Assembly: GCA_017408735.1 (NCBI GenBank)
Contig: JAFQUB010000031.1
Span: 1-64,000 of the forward strand
Source: Lachnospiraceae bacterium
GTDB taxonomy: Bacteria > Bacillota > Clostridia > Lachnospirales > Lachnospiraceae
Length of the DNA stretch: 64,000 nt
Direction: 5' to 3'
Positions 44,316 to 51,844 of this stretch are shown piece after piece. The position numbers and the translations under genes were made by a program. The notes below the pieces were generated by a model that searched no databases, was not told the DNA's origin, and saw only the letters and a list, made by a program, of their open reading frames with translations. Positions within the stretch are counted from its first letter, which is position 1; each line of letters opens with the position of its first letter.

Positions 44316-45263
44316 GTGAAAAAATTTATAACAAAGGTTGTACTGTTTTTATGCCTGCTGGCAGTGATAATGGTGCCGGTTACCGTATTTTTCTTTTGCG
44401 AAATATCACCCCAGTATGAAAATGGTTATAATGCGTCTTTATTAGATAAAGTTGAAAGATTAAAAAGTATTGAGGAACCTAAAATTGTATTAATTGGAAA
44501 TTCCAATGTTTCTTTCGGATTCCAGTCAGAGTTAATCCAGGAAAAATACGGAATGCCGGTGGTAAATATGGGACTGCACGGTGGATTGGACAATGCCTTT
44601 CATGAAGAAATGGCAAAAATAAACGTGCAGGAAGGCGATGTTTATGTTATCTGTCATCACACGTTTGCAGATGACAGTAAAATCGACGATATCCAACTGG
44701 CATGGATTACTTTGGAAAATCATTGGGATTTGTATTCTTTATTAAATAAAGAAGATATTTCCGCCATGATTACCGGTTTTCCGGATTACATGAAAAAGGC
44801 AATGGTTCTTTGGGGGCTGGGGCTGGTAAATCAGGAGGCTGCAAAGAATTACAATGCAGAATCGGATGCCTGCTATTCCAGAGATGCATTTAATATGTAT
44901 GGAGATAATGTTTATCCGAGAGAAGAAGGAAATTTTACCTTTAAAGAGCAGACTTTGCCGGAAATCAATGATACCTGTATTAATCGTTTAAATGAATTAA
45001 ATAAGTATTTGGAAGAACGAGGTGCTACCATGGTAGTGGCAGGATATCCAATTGGAAAAGGAGAATATACTCCGGAAGAAGAAGGATTTGTGGATTTTCA
45101 GAAAGAACTTTCCAATAGACTGGATTGTGAAGTGATATCAGATTATAGGGATTATTTCTATGACTACAAATATTTTTACAACTCATTTTTGCACTTGACA
45201 GACGAAGGGGCAAGATTGAGAACAGAGCAGCTAAATAAAGATTTGGAAAAAGTACTGGAATGA
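44316..45263 (+). CDS. Membrane-anchored SGNH-type (DltD/AlgX-like) protein
   Basis: The 315-residue protein has an N-terminal membrane anchor (about residues 5-28). It then shows an SGNH-like pattern: the nucleophile Ser candidate in IVLIGNSNVSFG, a Gly block in MGLHGGLDNAF, and a terminal FLHLTDEGARLRTEQL segment resembling the DxxH dyad region. The first block is GNSN where GDS is usual, and the D-x-x-H spacing is not canonical, so activity is uncertain. Start is GTG, supported by AAAGGAAAGGG. It is 34 bases after the MBOAT gene and should work with it in acylation of a cell-surface polymer. Confidence 0.75.
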   Translation: MKKFITKVVLFLCLLAVIMVPVTVFFFCEISPQYENGYNASLLDKVERLKSIEEPKIVLIGNSNVSFGFQSELIQEKYGMPVVNMGLHGGLDNAFHEEMAKINVQEGDVYVICHHTFADDSKIDDIQLAWITLENHWDLYSLLNKEDISAMITGFPDYMKKAMVLWGLGLVNQEAAKNYNAESDACYSRDAFNMYGDNVYPREEGNFTFKEQTLPEINDTCINRLNELNKYLEERGATMVVAGYPIGKGEYTPEEEGFVDFQKELSNRLDCEVISDYRDYFYDYKYFYNSFLHLTDEGARLRTEQLNKDLEKVLE

Positions 45264-45273
45264 ATTTAAGTGC

Positions 45274-45301
45274 TTGACAAAAAGAAAAATCGTGTTATAG
45301 T
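45274..45301 (+). promoter_or_regulatory. Sigma-A promoter of the leader-peptide transcript
   Basis: TTGACA (45274-45279) and TATAGT (45296-45301) are 16 bases apart, with transcription expected about 30 bases before the leader peptide start. Confidence 0.7.
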
Positions 45302-45339
45302 TACAATATAAGACAAGAAAACAAAAGGAGGAAAAACAA

Positions 45340-45384
45340 ATGTTATTTTTAAATGTACGTCATCATTATTATTATTTTCGATAG
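45340..45384 (+). CDS. 14-residue leader peptide rich in His and Tyr
   Basis: ATG at 45340 has an excellent AAAGGAGG ribosome site 8 bases upstream. The peptide reads MLFLNVRHHYYYFR and stops at TAG, with two His, three Tyr and one Phe codon in a row. It is followed by alternative stems and an intrinsic terminator, the layout of ribosome-mediated attenuation leaders. Codons for the HH and flanking residues lie in a segment that can pair with 45435-45444. A stalled ribosome on these codons should change which stems form. The downstream gene is not an obvious histidine or aromatic amino acid gene. Confidence 0.6.
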   Translation: MLFLNVRHHYYYFR

Positions 45385-45444
45385 GAAGCTTATGAAATCG
45401 TTCATGGGCTTCCTATTGGTGGTGATGCCCATGAATGACGTACA
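45354..45444 (+). promoter_or_regulatory. Alternative RNA stems of an attenuator
   Basis: Three complementary pairs overlap each other. They are TGTACGTCAT (45354-45363) with 45435-45444, ATAGGAAGC (45381-45389) with 45408-45416, and TTCATGGGC (45401-45409) with 45427-45435. The second and third share bases 45408-45409, and the first and third share 45435, so not all can form together. Confidence 0.6.
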
Positions 45445-45476
45445 GGAATATTTGTTTTATCTGATTCCAATATTTG

Positions 45477-45515
45477 AAAAGTCATCAGGGCAGAGCCTTG
45501 GTGACTTTTTGTTTT
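45477..45515 (+). terminator. Intrinsic terminator within the attenuator leader
   Basis: A 15 bp stem (45477-45491 with 45495-45509, two G-U pairs) with a 3-base loop is followed by a T-rich run. It lies between the leader peptide and the epimerase-like gene, so it would control read-through. Confidence 0.75.
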
Positions 45516-45551
45516 ACAATTTGTAGTATAAGAAAGAAAAGAGGAAGAAAG

Positions 45552-46505
45552 ATGAAACGAGTATTAATAGCAGGAGGAAGTTACTTTATAGGAAAGGAAA
45601 TTACCAACGAACTGGTAAACAATGGATATGAAGTAACCTTGCTCAATAGAGGAAATAATAAAGTAAATGGTGTAACTCAGCTTGTTTGTGACAGAAACCA
45701 AAAAGAAGAAATGAAAACCCTGTTAAAAGGCAAAAAGTTTGATTGCCTGGTAGATGTGTCAGGGCTAAACAGGCTCCAGACAGAAATTATCTGTGACTCC
45801 ATAGATACCACAGAGCTGAAAAAAACGATTTTCATCAGTTCCAGTGCTGTGTATGATGTGGAACATTTAAAGGCAAGATTCCGGGAAGATGACAGGATGA
45901 AAGCCAATAAATACTGGGGGAATTACGGAACAGACAAAATAGAAGCGGAGCGTACATTTAGAACATGTATGGAAAAGAAACAAATTCCACTTACCATAGT
46001 AAGACCGCCATATGTATATGGAGAAAACAATTACGCTCAAAGGGAAAGTTTTATATTCGAGCATATCGTAATGAACCGGCCGGTTCTGATTCCGGATACT
46101 AATAAAAAACTGCAGTTTATTTATGCAAAAGACTTAGCTGTAATTGTAAGAAAGCTTATAGAAAAAACTTCGGAGAAAACGGAAATTTACAACGTAGGAA
46201 ATTCAGAGTATGTTACTGCAAAAGAGTGGGTGCAATTGTGTGCTCAGGCGGTAGGCAAAAAAGTGGAACTGGTAACCTTTGACTATAGAAAAGCAAACAG
46301 AGGAGTTAGAGATTTTTTCCCGTTTCATGATTATGACAATGTATTAAATGTAGATAAAATCAAAAGTATCTGCCCGGAAGAAACAGATTTTCTTACAGGT
46401 TTGAAAAATGCATATCAATGGTTTCAACAGGAAAGAGAACATATTATATGGAAGGAAGGGGTTCAAAAAAACGAATCAGAAATCTTAAAATCAAGTGAGT
46501 TATAA
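45552..46505 (+). CDS. NAD-dependent epimerase/dehydratase-family protein
   Basis: The 317-residue extended-SDR protein starts with the nucleotide motif VLIAGGSYFIGKEI (a GxxGxxG variant). The catalytic motif SSSAVYDVE and a YWGNYGTDKIEAE segment (Tyr-x-x-x-Lys type) follow, as in sugar-nucleotide epimerases and the CSP41/plant RNA-binding relatives. I start at the ATG 45552, preceded by AGAGGAAG, because the longer frame from 45474 runs through the terminator. It is the only gene downstream of the attenuator. The substrate is unknown. Confidence 0.83.
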   Translation: MKRVLIAGGSYFIGKEITNELVNNGYEVTLLNRGNNKVNGVTQLVCDRNQKEEMKTLLKGKKFDCLVDVSGLNRLQTEIICDSIDTTELKKTIFISSSAVYDVEHLKARFREDDRMKANKYWGNYGTDKIEAERTFRTCMEKKQIPLTIVRPPYVYGENNYAQRESFIFEHIVMNRPVLIPDTNKKLQFIYAKDLAVIVRKLIEKTSEKTEIYNVGNSEYVTAKEWVQLCAQAVGKKVELVTFDYRKANRGVRDFFPFHDYDNVLNVDKIKSICPEETDFLTGLKNAYQWFQQEREHIIWKEGVQKNESEILKSSEL

Positions 46506-46517
46506 GGAGATAAAAGA

Positions 46518-46544
46518 AACTGCCCGGTACATTGCCGGGCAGTT
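46518..46544 (-). terminator. GC-rich hairpin terminator for the AP2-domain gene
   Basis: A 10 bp perfect stem (AACTGCCCGG at 46518-46527, complement at 46535-46544) is followed on the minus strand by TTTCTTTT. It lies 25 bases beyond the stop of the minus-strand gene. Confidence 0.7.
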
Positions 46545-46568
46545 AGATTATGACTTCAGAGAAGGAAA

Positions 46569-47354
46569 TTATTGTATTTCAAATTCCCGAATTTTCTTAG
46601 CAATTTTCAGTTCTGAATAAATTTCGGCATATTTTCTGGGAGAAAGCCCCTCAATATAATTGTTTGCAAACTCTTTTTTAAATCCCTTTTTCTTTAAAAC
46701 ATCAATCGCTTTATTATAAGCAATAGCCGCTTCTGTTTCAGAAGGATATATTCCAACTAAAAAGTCCCCATGAATATGTATTTTTGTTTTAAACTGTTCC
46801 TTTCCATCTTTGGTTTCCATAGAAACCCCGTGGTACTTATTTATAATAGTAATATTTCCATAACGGTAGTCAGAAGTGTTCCCGTTAATGAAAATATAAT
46901 CTTTTCCGGGAACCGCGTAATTCTTAATGCCATAGCGGGACAAAATATTTACCTGCATGCCGTAATCAGCTACAAAAAGATGCCCTTGTCTACGCATAAT
47001 TTTATGACTGGAGTAATAGAATAAATCATCCGTGTCAAAAATCAGATAGTCTTTTTTGGAAAAGTAGTAATAAAAGTATTTTTGTTTCAGATAAATAGGT
47101 GTTTTGAAATACATTTCATTGTCACGGAAATTGACTAAAATCACGTATTTTTCAAAAGATATGGTGAACACATCTGAATAATCCTGAATAGAACAGGAGG
47201 AGGACATAATATTGCTGGCTTCCGCATATGCGGTATGAGCTGTCCACTCTGTAGGAAAACTCCCCAGACTGATGTGTTTATTTTGATAGGTAAAAGAAGA
47301 ACGGTAATAAACAGTACCATCCTTTTTTGTTGCTTTAAAAACTCCTGGTAACAT
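46569..47354 (-). CDS. Two-AP2-domain protein with decayed HNH core
   Basis: The 261-residue protein begins with an AP2-like three-strand DNA-binding domain (residues 3-48, GVFKATKKDGTVYYRSSF, then HISLGSFPTEWTAHTAYAEA) and has a second one at residues 176-222 (GVSMETKDGKEQFKTKIHIHG, then GIYPSETEAAIAYNKAI). Between them lies a region aligned with the HNH nuclease of AP2-HNH homing endonucleases. The usual DHINGN block is IFINGN here (catalytic His replaced by Phe155), the DNR motif is DYR (162-164), and the preceding His is gone. It therefore looks like a homing-endonuclease derivative that keeps DNA binding but has lost cleavage. It stands alone, minus strand, with AAGGAG before the ATG. 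Confidence 0.75.
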   Translation of the reverse strand: MLPGVFKATKKDGTVYYRSSFTYQNKHISLGSFPTEWTAHTAYAEASNIMSSSCSIQDYSDVFTISFEKYVILVNFRDNEMYFKTPIYLKQKYFYYYFSKKDYLIFDTDDLFYYSSHKIMRRQGHLFVADYGMQVNILSRYGIKNYAVPGKDYIFINGNTSDYRYGNITIINKYHGVSMETKDGKEQFKTKIHIHGDFLVGIYPSETEAAIAYNKAIDVLKKKGFKKEFANNYIEGLSPRKYAEIYSELKIAKKIREFEIQ

Positions 47355-47810
47355 AAAACGCTCCTTATTAATTCAATTAATTTTAGTTTACTATAAGCAG
47401 CAAAAAGTTTCTACTAAATTTAAAAGAAATGGGAATAAAATTATAAAATAAGGCATTTATGAAAAAAAGATGAATAATATTCTTAAAATCTGTAAAAAAT
47501 ATGTAATAAATTTTAAGAAAGGAAGAAGGAGTAGAACTAAAAAATATTGTTAAATTTGAAAGAATTTAGAGTGGGAAAATTATTAGAAATGCATAAGCAT
47601 ATGAAAATAAAGAAAAAAGAAGTGGGATACATTTCCCAAAAATAACCAAATCATATTGACAGAAATGGAAGGTTTCCGTATAGTTATACAAGTATCTCAA
47701 ATGCACTAAGCAGAAATTGGCTGCAAAGCAGAATTTGTAAGAAATTCTGACGACCACAAAAAAAGTTGTAGGTAATATTACTACAGCGGAAAGGAATGCG
47801 AGGTAGAGAT
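47355..47810. other. AT-rich intergenic region
   Basis: About 440 AT-rich bases between divergent genes. They contain the promoter listed at 47656, a short inverted repeat at 47729-47750 (CAGAATTT arm) and a GGAAGAAGGAG sequence near 47520 with no open frame behind it. I see nothing else in this stretch. Confidence 0.6.
47656..47684 (+). promoter_or_regulatory. Sigma-A promoter for the SleB-type hydrolase gene
   Basis: TTGACA (47656-47661) and TATAGT (47679-47684) are separated by 17 bases. The leader to the start codon is about 120 bases. Confidence 0.75.
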
Positions 47811-48695
47811 ATGCAGGAAATTTACAAAGTCTTTCAGAACTTCTGGGGGATTATAAGCAATATTTCAAAAAAAGCTTATAGAAATTGCTCGGTACTTATG
47901 ACCGGAGCGGCAGTAATAGCTCTGATTTCTTTTAATTCCAAAGAATTTGGAGGTTCCGGAAAAAACAAGTCAGATGCAATAAAACCACTAAGTTCAGGAA
48001 TACTGGTAAAGACAGAAGAAAGCAGTGAAGACGAACTACTTTTGCAGACAGAAGAAATTGTAAGCGTTTCCGTAAGAGATACAGAAGTCTTTGTCCGAGA
48101 ATCGGGACAAACAGAATACAAGCAGAGTCAGGAAAAAGAAATTACACCGGCACAGCCGGCAGAGCTAACAGAAACACAGGAGTTAACAGCAACACCAGGG
48201 CTAACAGCAACGCCAGAGCCAACAGCAACGCCAGAGCCAACAGTAATGCTAACGCAGGAACTTGTAGCAGAACCGGTATGTGTTTACGGCCAGACGGCGG
48301 TAGCGCTGGATGCGAAAAATTATCAGGTGCTTTTAAGAATCGTAGAAGCTGAGGCTTCCGGAGAAGGCGTAGAAGGAAAGAAACTGGTGGCAAATGTAAT
48401 ATTAAACAGAGTAAATCATCCATCGTTTCCAAATACTGTGGAGGAAGTGGTTTTCCAAAAATCGGGAGGCAGCGCACAGTTTTCTCCAACTATTGATGGA
48501 AGATTTGAGAGTGTGGTAATCAGCGATGAAACAGTAGAGGCTGTAGATATGGTCCTTGCCGGTGCGGATAATTCTCAGGGAGCATTGTTCTTCTCAGCAC
48601 GTTCCAAGGCTGATCCGGACAATATGAGCTGGTTTGATAAAAATTTAAAATGGCTGTTTGTTTATGGTGGACATGAATTTTATACATTACCGTAA
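47811..48695 (+). CDS. SleB-type cell wall hydrolase with Thr/Pro repeat linker
   Basis: The 294-residue protein has an N-terminal membrane segment (about residues 23-40), an acidic region, a repetitive Thr/Pro/Glu linker (about 118-147) and a C-terminal Hydrolase_2/SleB domain (about 170-294). The domain shows LLRIVEAEASGEGVEGKKLVANVILNRV and the QFSPTIDGRF motif. Such enzymes cut peptidoglycan or spore cortex. I chose the ATG at 47811, with GCGAGG 7 bases before; the ATG at 47796 has a ribosome site too close. The linker probably lets the domain reach the wall. Confidence 0.88.
   Translation: MQEIYKVFQNFWGIISNISKKAYRNCSVLMTGAAVIALISFNSKEFGGSGKNKSDAIKPLSSGILVKTEESSEDELLLQTEEIVSVSVRDTEVFVRESGQTEYKQSQEKEITPAQPAELTETQELTATPGLTATPEPTATPEPTVMLTQELVAEPVCVYGQTAVALDAKNYQVLLRIVEAEASGEGVEGKKLVANVILNRVNHPSFPNTVEEVVFQKSGGSAQFSPTIDGRFESVVISDETVEAVDMVLAGADNSQGALFFSARSKADPDNMSWFDKNLKWLFVYGGHEFYTLP
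48162..48251. repeat. Five tandem 18 bp units in the SleB-type linker
   Basis: Five imperfect copies of an 18-base unit (consensus gagccaacagcaacgcca) encode ELTETQ, ELTATP, GLTATP, EPTATP and EPTVML. The third and fourth copies are nearly identical, and the array stays in frame, so copy number may vary. Confidence 0.8.
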
Positions 48696-48731
48696 GCTTG
48701 CACAGAATTTGAAAATGTGATAATCTTTTTC

Positions 48732-48760
48732 TTGTTTCGATAGATAATCTATGATATACT
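48732..48760 (+). promoter_or_regulatory. Sigma-A promoter for thrC
   Basis: TTGTTT (48732-48737) and TATACT (48755-48760) have a 17-base spacer, with TG-A before the -10 (extended -10). The leader is about 60 bases; no T-box or threonine attenuator is visible. Confidence 0.65.
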
Positions 48761-48824
48761 AACCCTTAGTGGTGTATGTCGAAGTACAAAAACCTTAGTT
48801 TATAAAAGAAAAGGATGAGGAAAA

Positions 48825-50312
48825 ATGGAATTGTTATACAAAAGTACAAGAAGTAATTCAGAACCTGTAACAGCTTCAAAAGCTATTTTGAAAGGTTTGG
48901 CAGAAGATGGAGGATTATTTGTTCCAACAAATCTTCCAAAGCTGGATGTTACCGTTGAGGAACTTTCCAAAATGGATTATAAGCAGACAGCTTATGAAGT
49001 AATGAAACTGTTTCTGACTGACTTTACAGAGGACGAGTTAAAAGCATGTATTAATAATGCATATGATTCTAAATTTGACACTACAGAAATTGCACCAATC
49101 GTAAAAGCTGATGATGCATATTATTTAGAATTGTTCCATGGTGCAACCATTGCATTTAAAGATATGGCATTATCCATTTTGCCACATTTAATGACTACAG
49201 CAGCTAAGAAAAATAATGTAAAGAATGAAATTGTTATCTTAACAGCAACTTCAGGAGATACAGGTAAAGCTGCATTAGCTGGATTTGCAGAAGTAAAAGG
49301 AACAAGAATCATTGTATTCTATCCAAAGAACGGAGTAAGTCCGGTACAGGAAAAACAGATGGTAACTCAGAAAGGTGACAACACTTTTGTTGTTGGAATC
49401 AAAGGAAACTTTGACGATGCACAGAGTGGTGTAAAAGCTATTTTTGGTGATAAGGAACTTGCTGAAGTTATGGACAATGCAGGCTTCCAGTTCTCATCAG
49501 CAAACTCCATTAATATCGGACGTTTAGTGCCACAGGTAGTTTACTATGTATACGCTTACGCAAAAATGGTTGCCAACAATGAAATTAAAAACGGTGAAGA
49601 AATCAATGTGGTAGTACCAACAGGAAACTTTGGTAACATCTTAGCTGCATTTTATGCAAAGAACATGGGTATTCCGATTGGAAAACTTATCTGTGCATCT
49701 AACGATAACAAAGTATTATATGATTTCTTTGATACAGGATGCTATGACAAGAACCGTGATTTCATTTTAACAACATCTCCATCTATGGATATTTTAATCT
49801 CCAGCAACTTAGAGAGATTAATTTATCGTATTGCCGGAAATGACGCTGATAAGAATGCAGAATTTATGGCAGCTTTGTCAAAGGATGGAAAATACAGTAT
49901 TACAGATGATATGAAAGCACAGTTGGCAGATTTTTACGGAAATTATGCTACAGAAAAAGAAACAGCAGATGTAATTAAAGAAGTTTATGACAAAGCAAAT
50001 TATGTTTTGGATACACATACAGCGGTAGCAGCAGAAGTTTACAAAAAGTATAAGGCAGCTACAAACGATACAAAGAAAACAGTAATTGCCAGCACAGCAA
50101 GCCCTTATAAGTTTGCAAGAAGTGTAATGTCTGCTATTGATGCAAAATATGAAGGAATGGAAGATTTCGACTTAATTGACGAACTTACTAAGCTTTCAGG
50201 TGTTGCAGAACCAAATGCAATCAAAGAAATCCGTTCTGCAAAAGTAGTACATGATACAGTATGCGAAGTAAATGAAATGAAGGATGTTGTAAAGAAATTT
50301 CTTGGAATTTAA
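48825..50312 (+). CDS. thrC: Threonine synthase
   Basis: ThrC converts O-phosphohomoserine to threonine with PLP. The 495-residue length fits the longer ThrC type with an N-terminal extension (LYKSTRSNSEPVTASKAILKGLAEDGGLFVP). The PLP lysine is Lys112 in LFHGATIAFKDMAL, and the phosphate loop is NFGNILAAFYAKNMG. A TATSGDTGKAAL motif is also present. It is monocistronic between its own promoter and a terminator. Confidence 0.97.
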   Translation: MELLYKSTRSNSEPVTASKAILKGLAEDGGLFVPTNLPKLDVTVEELSKMDYKQTAYEVMKLFLTDFTEDELKACINNAYDSKFDTTEIAPIVKADDAYYLELFHGATIAFKDMALSILPHLMTTAAKKNNVKNEIVILTATSGDTGKAALAGFAEVKGTRIIVFYPKNGVSPVQEKQMVTQKGDNTFVVGIKGNFDDAQSGVKAIFGDKELAEVMDNAGFQFSSANSINIGRLVPQVVYYVYAYAKMVANNEIKNGEEINVVVPTGNFGNILAAFYAKNMGIPIGKLICASNDNKVLYDFFDTGCYDKNRDFILTTSPSMDILISSNLERLIYRIAGNDADKNAEFMAALSKDGKYSITDDMKAQLADFYGNYATEKETADVIKEVYDKANYVLDTHTAVAAEVYKKYKAATNDTKKTVIASTASPYKFARSVMSAIDAKYEGMEDFDLIDELTKLSGVAEPNAIKEIRSAKVVHDTVCEVNEMKDVVKKFLGI

Positions 50313-50342
50313 GTTTGCTTTGCAATAGATAAGATAGTAGTA

Positions 50343-50373
50343 AAAAACCTGTGGTCTTACACCACAGGTTTTT
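50343..50373. terminator. Bidirectional intrinsic terminator
   Basis: A 13 bp perfect stem (50343-50355 with 50361-50373, AAAAACCTGTGGT arm) with T-tails on both strands separates thrC from the convergent CheX-like gene. Confidence 0.9.
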
Positions 50374-50394
50374 GTATATATAACACATAAATGA

Positions 50395-51279
50395 TTAAAC
50401 ATTAGCAATGATGAAATGAGCAGTACCAAACGGAAAACTGATGGGAAGGCAATAAACAGTTTTGGAAAAGTCGGGATTGAAAGCGTCTTCCAAAGGCGGT
50501 TCCAACATTAGTTCCATTTGCATTTCGTTGGAAATATTTACTGTAAATATACCATTGTGAAGATTTAGAAAGTCGCAAATAGATGCCTGTACATACTCAT
50601 CAAATTCCGTAAAATTTTCCTGGGCATACCGAGATGCCATGCCAATAAATGTTTCTTCAGAAGCATATACTGCAGAGCAGGCAGAAAAAGGACCGATAAT
50701 GTTTTGAGAGAAACATTTTGTGGTAATCGGTTCAGTCATGATAAATTCTCTGTAGGGTGTAAAATCATTTCCAATAAACCGAGTTATATTATTGAACAAA
50801 AGAGTAAGATATTTTACGGAAACAGGAGCATTATCTAACTGGGTTAAATCATAAAAATCATTGATTAAAATATTGATTTTGGTAGTTTGTAATAGGGTCA
50901 GTGTATCCAAATCATTTAACTTGTATTTAGATTTAAAATCATTCAGTGCATGAGTGCAATCTGTCTTTGTAAGCACCTTATTATCAATCAATACTTTGCA
51001 CAATAATTCATAATCATTGTGCTGAAGGGACAGCAACTTTTCAAGCTCCATTTCGTTCATATAACCGTATTCAACAACCAGTTCCCCAAATAATTTATCT
51101 TGTGTAGTCTGAGTGATATGAATCTGTTCTACCTGTTCCTCTGTAAGATAGCCATATCGAACGGCCAGTTCTCCGATTTTTTTATGTATTTTCTGAACTT
51201 CCTGAATGCCATTTGCCAGTTGTTCAGGCGTGATTAGCTTTTGGTTTAACAAAAAATTTCCAAAGAATTGTGAAAACAT
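50395..51279 (-). CDS. MshEN-like repeats fused to a CheX-like domain
   Basis: The 294-residue protein has in its N-terminal half (about residues 1-135) two or three helical repeats of the MshEN/GspE-N type, each with LxxxG(E/K)xL(V/A)xxGYxxEEQ/EMELEKLLS patterns: for example IGELAVRYGYLTEEQVEQI and FGELVVEYGYMNEMELEKLL. The C-terminal half (about 145-294) resembles CheX/chemophosphatase proteins, with the helix EYVQASICDFLNLHNG. MshEN repeats in other proteins bind cyclic di-GMP, and CheX dephosphorylates CheY-P. The gene starts directly after the CheY-like gene, its likely partner. Domain boundaries are estimated. Confidence 0.6.
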   Translation of the reverse strand: MFSQFFGNFLLNQKLITPEQLANGIQEVQKIHKKIGELAVRYGYLTEEQVEQIHITQTTQDKLFGELVVEYGYMNEMELEKLLSLQHNDYELLCKVLIDNKVLTKTDCTHALNDFKSKYKLNDLDTLTLLQTTKINILINDFYDLTQLDNAPVSVKYLTLLFNNITRFIGNDFTPYREFIMTEPITTKCFSQNIIGPFSACSAVYASEETFIGMASRYAQENFTEFDEYVQASICDFLNLHNGIFTVNISNEMQMELMLEPPLEDAFNPDFSKTVYCLPISFPFGTAHFIIANV

Positions 51280-51660
51280 CTAAATGCCTCCTTTGACTTT
51301 AGTGTCCAGTACATGCTGAATCTGACTGTTATCCAGTGGCTTTTGGATAAAATCCTTTGCGCCGGCCTTTAATGCCTCCTTTAAATTTTCCTGAGTTCCT
51401 ACGGAAGATGTCATAATAATATGAGCGGCAGGATCAAAAGCAATAATTTCTTTTACAGCAGTAATTCCATCCTTTACAGGCATTACAATATCTAAAAATA
51501 CAATATCCGGTTTTTCTGCTTTATATGTATCAACGGCCATCTGACCATCTGCAACATCTAAAATCTGTGTACAGCCGATGGACGTAAGAAAATCTTTTAG
51601 TTTTTTACGAGCCAGAATAGAATCATCACAAATTAAAATTTTAATGGTTTCTAGTGTCAT
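51280..51660 (-). CDS. CheY-like single-domain response regulator
   Basis: The 126-residue protein is a receiver domain without an output domain. Acidic pocket residues Asp12-Asp13, phosphoacceptor Asp57 in IVFLDIVMPVKDG, a Thr/Ser in IIMTSS and Lys near residue 107 in FIQKPL are all present. Its stop codon abuts the start of the CheX-like gene, indicating an operon. GAGGAAAT before the ATG is the ribosome site. It could serve chemotaxis with the cheR encoded 16 kb upstream, or another phosphorelay. Confidence 0.92.
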   Translation of the reverse strand: MTLETIKILICDDSILARKKLKDFLTSIGCTQILDVADGQMAVDTYKAEKPDIVFLDIVMPVKDGITAVKEIIAFDPAAHIIMTSSVGTQENLKEALKAGAKDFIQKPLDNSQIQHVLDTKVKGGI

Positions 51661-51723
51661 AATATTTCCTCCTTAAACCGTGGTAAGCACCATCAATCTA
51701 CTTACCCACATATAGCTACTAAC

Positions 51724-51752
51724 ATTTTACTATATATTTTGTGCGTTTTCAA
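51724..51752 (-). promoter_or_regulatory. Sigma-A promoter of the cheY-like/CheX-like operon
   Basis: On the minus strand, TTGAAA (complement of 51747-51752) and TAAAAT (complement of 51724-51729) are 17 bases apart. It is divergent from the deoC promoter 20 bases away. Confidence 0.7.
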
Positions 51753-51772
51753 TAAAAATATCACAGCATCTA

Positions 51773-51801
51773 TTGAAAAATAGTGAGAAGTGCTATATAC
51801 T
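51773..51801 (+). promoter_or_regulatory. Sigma-A promoter of deoC-aminopeptidase P
   Basis: TTGAAA (51773-51778) and TATACT (51796-51801) with a 17-base spacer place transcription start near 51808, which rules out translation from the upstream ATG at 51773. Confidence 0.75.
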
Positions 51802-51844
51802 TATGCTGTTTTTAGGAAATATTAAGAAAATTGGAGGGTACAAA

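Noticed and set aside
45474-45551. Longer start for the epimerase-like gene
   Set aside because: The extra codons run through the terminator stem; the ATG at 45552 has its own ribosome site.
48142-48489. Minus-strand leucine-rich frame of 115 codons
   Set aside because: It is the antisense reading of the 18 bp repeat linker, with no ribosome site.
48761-48824. T-box upstream of thrC
   Set aside because: The leader is about 60 bases with no terminator hairpin or T-box motif.
51773-51844. Upstream ATG start for deoC
   Set aside because: It coincides with the -35 box of a strong promoter, so it is not transcribed.
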